Origin: Roseibium polysiphoniae
GTDB lineage: Bacteria > Pseudomonadota > Alphaproteobacteria > Rhizobiales > Stappiaceae
NCBI RefSeq assembly: GCF_014842925.1
Contig: NZ_JACYXJ010000002.1
Coordinates: 496,001 to 560,000 of the forward strand
Length of the DNA: 64,000 nt
Direction of reading: 5' to 3'
Positions 60,518 through 64,000 of the stretch are shown here, in pieces. The position numbers and the translations under genes are program-made. Numbering within the stretch: the stretch's first letter is position 1; the number at the start of each line of letters is the position of its first letter. Under the pieces are notes generated by a model. It was not told the origin of the DNA and did not search any database. It saw only the letters and a list, made by a program, of their open reading frames with translations.

Positions 60518-60620
60518 AGCATGACTTGTGACTTGTCTAATGGATCTCGAAGCGTGAGATTGCCGGGTGAGGTCTTCGCCTCGAATCTCTCGGACACCTT
60601 CGAACATTTCAGAGCAAGTC

Positions 60621-61721
60621 ATGAAAACGGCAGATGTCATCATCATCGGCGGAGGTATCGCCGGGATCGGGGCCGCAGCGCGCATCGCTCCTGAGGCATC
60701 AGTCGTCATTCTCGAAATGGAAGACGCGCCCGCGCGGCATGCGACCGGGCGGTCGGCGGCGATCTACATCCGTAACTACGGCAATGCCACGTTGCGGGCG
60801 CTGAATGCGGCCTCCGAGCCGGTTCTGTCTGAACCTGCGGGCATCAGCGACAGCTCACTGCTCACGCCACGCGGCGAAATGATTGTCGCTGATGAGGCCG
60901 GTATCACAAGTCTTGAATCCTATCTGGACGGTTCCGACGGACTGGAGCGTCTTGACGCATCAGAAGCGATCGAGCTTTTTCCCCTGTTGCGACGTGACTG
61001 GGTGCAGGCTGCAGCCTTTGAAAAAGCCGCGCAGGACATCGATGTAGACCGGCTTCTGCAGGGCTTTCTCAAGCTCGCGCGCAGGCACGGGGCCGAGCTC
61101 GTGACGAATGCCGCGGTGACCGGCATTCAGCGGCATGAGAACCTTTGGCAGATTGAGACGCCAGCGGGCCGTTTTCAGGCGCCTGTCGTTGTCAATGCGG
61201 CAGGTGCCTGGGCCGATCAGGTCGCAGCACTCGCCGAGGTCGACAAGGTCGGTTTGTCCGCATTGCGCCGGAGTGCGGCAATCATTGCGCCGCCCCCCGG
61301 CCTGGCGCCCAATCATTGGCCGCTTGTCGCGAGTGCCGCCGAGGACTGGTACATCAAGCCGGATGCGGGCAAGTTCATGGTTTCGCCAGCGGATGAAGAT
61401 CCGGTGGAACCACATGATGCCTGGCCGGACGATATGGTTCTCGCCGAGGGTATCTATCGCGCCGAACAGGCAGCTGATCTTCAGGTGAAGCGCCTGGAGC
61501 ACACCTGGGCAGGTCTTCGAACCTTTGCGCCCGATCGCACACCCGTTGTGGGCTTTGCACCAGAGGTGGACGGTTTCCTCTGGCTGGCCGGGCAGGGCGG
61601 GTACGGCGTTCAAACGGCTCCCGCACTGTCACAGCTGGCTGCCGATCTTTGCCTTGGGAAGAGTTCTTCCCTGTCTCGCGAGATTTTGACCTCACTTCAC
61701 CCGAGCCGGTTCCAGGGCTGA
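60621..61721 (+). CDS. FAD-dependent oxidoreductase (DAO family, amino acid/amine oxidase-like)
   Basis: 366 residues from the ATG at 60621 (MKTADVIIIGGGIAGIGAA). The dinucleotide motif GGGIAGIGAA, the RHATGRSAA block that contacts FAD, VVNAAGAWADQVA and the C-terminal LWLAGQGGYGVQTAP identify the DAO superfamily (glycine/sarcosine/D-amino acid oxidases). Such enzymes produce imines from amines. The next gene is a RidA, which normally hydrolyses such imines, supporting an amine or amino-acid substrate. It is separated from the guanidine operon by a terminator-like hairpin. Confidence 0.88.
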   Translation: MKTADVIIIGGGIAGIGAAARIAPEASVVILEMEDAPARHATGRSAAIYIRNYGNATLRALNAASEPVLSEPAGISDSSLLTPRGEMIVADEAGITSLESYLDGSDGLERLDASEAIELFPLLRRDWVQAAAFEKAAQDIDVDRLLQGFLKLARRHGAELVTNAAVTGIQRHENLWQIETPAGRFQAPVVVNAAGAWADQVAALAEVDKVGLSALRRSAAIIAPPPGLAPNHWPLVASAAEDWYIKPDAGKFMVSPADEDPVEPHDAWPDDMVLAEGIYRAEQAADLQVKRLEHTWAGLRTFAPDRTPVVGFAPEVDGFLWLAGQGGYGVQTAPALSQLAADLCLGKSSSLSREILTSLHPSRFQG

Positions 61722-61756
61722 CGCCTGCTGGCCGGGTTTCCACGAAAGGACATCAC

Positions 61757-62109
61757 ATGACTGATATTCAACGCCTCGACAAAGGCCCGCGCATGAGCCA
61801 GGCCGTTGTTCACAACGGCCTGGCTCATGCGCGGGCCAGGTCGGGACACCGGGTGAAAGCGTCACGGACCAGACCAAGACGGTTTTGGCGAAAGTTGACG
61901 ATATGCTGGCGAAGGCCGGCACCGACAAATCCCGTCTGCTGCAGGCGACCATCTGGCTTGCGTCAATGGATGACTTTGCCGAGATGAATGCGGTTTGGGA
62001 TGCCTGGGTCGATCCTGAAAATGCCCCTGCACGTGCGACCGGCGAATCTGCACTTGCAACGTCCGAGCACAAGGTCGAGATCATCATTGTCGCGGCCTTG
62101 AACGACTAA
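61757..62109 (+). pseudogene. RidA-family gene disrupted by frameshift
   Basis: Reading from the ATG at 61757 gives a normal RidA N-terminus (MTDIQRLDKGPRMSQAVVHNG). After about 24 codons the frame becomes Arg-rich nonsense. The rest of RidA continues in another frame: AGQVGTPGESVTDQTKTVLA, then KVDDMLAKAGTDKSRLLQAT and KVEIIIVAALND to the stop at 62109. One base is missing, or two are extra, around 61827-61831. The break lies in the right arm of a perfect inverted repeat. RidA removes reactive enamines/imines, matching the upstream FAD oxidase. Either a real mutation or a sequencing error. Confidence 0.85.
61784..61837. repeat. Perfect inverted repeat, 26-base arms with 2-base spacer
   Basis: The left arm (61784-61809, starting GGCCCGCGCATGAGCC) is the exact reverse complement of the right arm (61812-61837), separated by TC. 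Such a long perfect palindrome inside a coding region is unusual. Its right arm is where the RidA frame breaks, and the bases there copy the left arm instead of coding for the expected RidA residues. Confidence 0.93.
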
Positions 62110-62121
62110 CGCGGCTTGACC

Positions 62122-62154
62122 AAAAGGCCGGGGCATTTTCTGTCCCGGCCTTTT
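62122..62154. terminator. Rho-independent terminator, bidirectional
   Basis: AAAAGGCCGGG (62122-62132) pairs perfectly with CCCGGCCTTTT (62144-62154) over an 11-base loop, with TTTTCTATTT on the plus side and AAAA on the other. It ends the RidA transcript and also serves the converging aldolase gene. Confidence 0.9.
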
Positions 62155-62194
62155 CTATTTAGCGAATTTCATAAGCTGTTGGCGGGCAAACGCA

Positions 62195-62974
62195 TTAGCC
62201 GCCGCGCAGGGCCTTGGCATCACTTGCGGCCTGCCGAATTGCATTGGCGAAGCGGAAGACATCAACGTCTGTCGCAACAAAGCTTGCGCCGAGATCAAGG
62301 CAACTCTTCTGAAATGCAGGATCTGTCGTCAGGATGCCGGGGGCTTTGCCTGCGTTTTTGATGCGGGTTATCGCGTCATTGATCGTTTCAATGACCTTTG
62401 GATGCATCGCATTGCCGAGGAAGCCCATATCGGCCGACAGATCTGCTGGGCCAATGAAGACCCCGTCCACGCCGTCGAGTTTCAAAAAATCGTCCAATTC
62501 GGCAAGTCCCGCGAGGTTTTCAACCTGCAGGAGCAGGCATATCTGCGCATCTGCCGTTGTTGCATAGTCCTCAATCGCCCCAAAGCGGGAGGCGCGGCCG
62601 AGCGCAGCGCCGACCCCTCGGGTGCCCTTCGGCGGGTAATGGACAGCAGCCACAAGGTCCTCGGCTTGTGCAAGGCTCTCGACCATGGGGATCAGCAAAG
62701 ATTGCGCGCCGATATCAAGGGCCTGTTTGATCATCCAGGTTTCGCCGACCGGCAGACGAACGACCGGGTGACTGCTGCTTGCCTGAACGGTTCTCAGCTG
62801 GCTCAAAATGGACCGAAGGTCGTTTGGCGCATGTTCGCCATCGATCAGCACCCAGTCGAAGCCGGCTGTTGCCGTGATCTCGGCGACATAGGCATCGGCG
62901 AGGCCCATCCAACAGCCCATTTGCGCTTCGCCGCGTTTAAGGGCTGCCTTGAAGGTGTTCTGAGGGGCGGGCAT
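62195..62974 (-). CDS. HpaI/HpcH-family aldolase
   Basis: 259 residues from the ATG at 62974 (MPAPQNTFKAALKRGEAQMG); the frame open to 63085 is not supported. Metal and substrate motifs of class II pyruvate aldolases are present: FDWVLIDGEHAPND, VVRLPVGE, LLIPMVES, GTRGVGAALGRASRFG and VDGVFIGPADLSADMG. The family cleaves 4-hydroxy-2-oxo acids to pyruvate and an aldehyde. It is divergent from the histidinol-dehydrogenase-family gene; the shared intergenic palindrome suggests joint control. Confidence 0.92.
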   Translation of the reverse strand: MPAPQNTFKAALKRGEAQMGCWMGLADAYVAEITATAGFDWVLIDGEHAPNDLRSILSQLRTVQASSSHPVVRLPVGETWMIKQALDIGAQSLLIPMVESLAQAEDLVAAVHYPPKGTRGVGAALGRASRFGAIEDYATTADAQICLLLQVENLAGLAELDDFLKLDGVDGVFIGPADLSADMGFLGNAMHPKVIETINDAITRIKNAGKAPGILTTDPAFQKSCLDLGASFVATDVDVFRFANAIRQAASDAKALRGG

Positions 62975-63127
62975 GTCAGTCCTTTTCAAATTGTCTGGTC
63001 TATGGTTGTGACACTGGCTTTGTGCGTGAGCATAGCCGATCGGAAGCGCTATTCCAGCTCGGCGAGAGAATGACAGCTCAACCATCTCCTCCCGCCCATA
63101 ACGTTGGTTTGGGCGATTATCATCTTA

Positions 63128-63145
63128 TTTGCATACGTATGCAAA
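63128..63145. promoter_or_regulatory. 18-base palindrome TTTGCATACGTATGCAAA, probable operator
   Basis: A perfect palindrome made of two GTATGCAAA half-sites, in the 237-base region between the divergent aldolase and HisD-like genes. The same half-site recurs in motifs A-C around 38-39 kb. The architecture suits a GntR/FCD- or LacI-type dimer. Confidence 0.65.
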
Positions 63146-63211
63146 CGATGTTAGCTCTCAATGAAGCGTTTGAGCTTTTAAGCGATCAGACAGCATCTGA
63201 GGGAGCATCGT

Positions 63212-64000
63212 ATGGGTGTCGAATATCTGAAGTCGGGCAAGCTGGAGGCCGAACGGTCGGTGGATGATGCCAAGGTTCGCAAGATTGTGGAAACCGCCTT
63301 GGCCGATATTTGCGCACGCGGCGATGCGGCGGTCAGAGAACTTGCCGAAAAGTTTGACGGCTATGCGCCTGCCAGCTTTCGACTGTCCCAACAGGAGATT
63401 GACGAGCTGATTGCGCAGGTCAGTCCACGTGATCTCGAAGACATCCGTTTTGCCCAGGCGCAGGTGCGGCGGTTCGCCGAAGCGCAAAGGGCGTCGATGA
63501 CCGACATCGAAATCGAGACGGAACCTGGCGTGATCCTTGGCCATAAGAACATTCCTGTCCAGTCTGTTGGTTGTTATGTGCCAGGCGGCAAGTTTCCACT
63601 GGTTGCCTCGGCTCATATGTCGGTGCTGACGGCATCGGTTGCCGGTGTGCCAAGGATCGTCGCGGCGACACCGCCGTTCAAGGGCAAGCCCAATCCGGCG
63701 GTGATTGCCGCCATGCATCTGGCGGGTGCCCATGAGATCCATGTTCTGGGCGGTATTCAGGCCGTCGGCGCCATGGCGCTCGGCACGGAGACACTGGACC
63801 CCGTTCATATGCTTGTCGGTCCGGGCAATGCGTTTGTCGCCGAGGCCAAGCGTCAGCTCTTTGGCAAGGTGGGGATCGATCTCTTCGCCGGCCCGACGGA
63901 AACCATGGTGATTGCCGACGAGACGGTTGATGCAGAACTTTGCGCGACCGACCTCCTTGGTCAGGCGGAGCATGGCTACGATTCTCCGGCGGTCTTGGTA
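63212..64000 (+). CDS. Histidinol dehydrogenase-family protein, sulfopropanediol 3-dehydrogenase-like (C-terminus outside window)
   Basis: 263 residues are visible from the ATG at 63212 ([19 protein letters not shown]). Family blocks are [55 protein letters not shown] and [11 protein letters not shown], containing the zinc-site and catalytic residues of HisD. The opening and [16 protein letters not shown] are closer to HisD paralogues such as HpsN, which oxidise dihydroxypropanesulfonate, than to biosynthetic HisD. With a divergent 2-oxo-acid aldolase nearby, a catabolic alcohol dehydrogenase is more likely than histidine synthesis. Confidence 0.85.
   Translation, partial: MGVEYLKSGKLEAERSVDDAKVRKIVETALADICARGDAAVRELAEKFDGYAPASFRLSQQEIDELIAQVSPRDLEDIRFAQAQVRRFAEAQRASMTDIEIETEPGVILGHKNIPVQSVGCYVPGGKFPLVASAHMSVLTASVAGVPRIVAATPPFKGKPNPAVIAAMHLAGAHEIHVLGGIQAVGAMALGTETLDPVHMLVGPGNAFVAEAKRQLFGKVGIDLFAGPTETMVIADETVDAELCATDLLGQAEHGYDSPAVLV

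Noticed and set aside
54448..64000. HypA/HypB-type nickel chaperones, guanidine carboxylase or urease genes near the guanidine operon
   Set aside because: I looked through every frame here for P-loop GTPases, CxxC HypA motifs, biotin carboxylase or urease motifs and found none; their absence is used as evidence, not as a feature.
63212..64000. Calling the right-edge gene histidine-biosynthetic hisD
   Set aside because: The opening residues and motif variants fit catabolic HisD paralogues better, and no other his gene is nearby.

Overview
This window looks like chromosomal DNA of a GC-rich alphaproteobacterium, perhaps Hyphomicrobiales/Stappiaceae (Roseibium- or Labrenzia-like). That placement is an inference from base composition, from the many ABC importers sitting beside catabolic enzymes, and from the enzyme families present. 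No rRNA, tRNA, CRISPR array, phage or insertion sequence was found. Almost every gene belongs to an uptake-and-breakdown module for an organic nitrogen compound, and many neighbours overlap by 1-8 bases, which points to long operons.

Layout. (1) 1-8.9 kb: a minus-strand operon with a peptide-type ABC importer, allophanate hydrolase and a 2-oxoglutarate/Fe(II) oxygenase (cut by the window edge), with a divergent LysR regulator. (2) 8.9-16.3 kb: a TetR regulator divergent from a plus-strand operon with a sigma-54 promoter, encoding a nitrate/sulfonate-type ABC importer, an OsmC protein, an acyl-CoA-dehydrogenase-like flavoprotein, a two-domain rhodanese and cyanase. (3) 16.5-28.0 kb: an M20 peptidase, then a minus-strand operon with a class II aldolase-like protein, a second peptide-type ABC importer, an ArgE/DapE-type deacylase, a D-2-hydroxyacid dehydrogenase and an acetylpolyamine-amidohydrolase-like protein, with a divergent GntR/FCD regulator. 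(4) 28.0-46.7 kb: two divergent operons that appear to encode one N-heterocycle pathway: MarR regulator, branched-chain-type ABC importer with fused permeases, Rieske oxygenase, two DUF1185 paralogues, a UPF0280 protein, a 6-hydroxynicotinate-reductase-like Fe-S protein, ferredoxin-NADP reductase, a molybdenum hydroxylase (FAD subunit plus fused Fe-S/Mo subunit) and hydantoinase/oxoprolinase A and B. Repeated operator-like motifs flank this divergent region. (5) 46.8-55.3 kb: a polyamine-type ABC importer, a MocR-type regulator, a class III aminotransferase and an SDR dehydrogenase. (6) 55.5-60.5 kb: a sigma-54 promoter, a guanidine-I (ykkC) riboswitch, an ABC importer of the urea-carboxylase-region type, a ureohydrolase resembling the Ni-dependent guanidine hydrolase, a very His-rich protein and a small His-containing membrane protein. 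(7) 60.6-64 kb: a FAD amine/amino-acid oxidase-like protein, a RidA gene broken by a frameshift inside a perfect inverted repeat, an HpaI-type aldolase and the start of a histidinol-dehydrogenase-family gene.

The strongest candidate for an undescribed system is module 6. It has the uptake and sensing parts of a guanidine operon, but the carboxylase route is replaced by a hydrolase, and the HypA/HypB-type nickel chaperones known from cyanobacterial guanidine hydrolase loci are replaced by two unfamiliar His-rich proteins. Module 4 (reductive plus oxidative N-heterocycle catabolism) and module 2 (cyanate with sulfur chemistry) are the next most interesting. The sigma-54 promoters on modules 2 and 6 suggest that both answer to nitrogen limitation.
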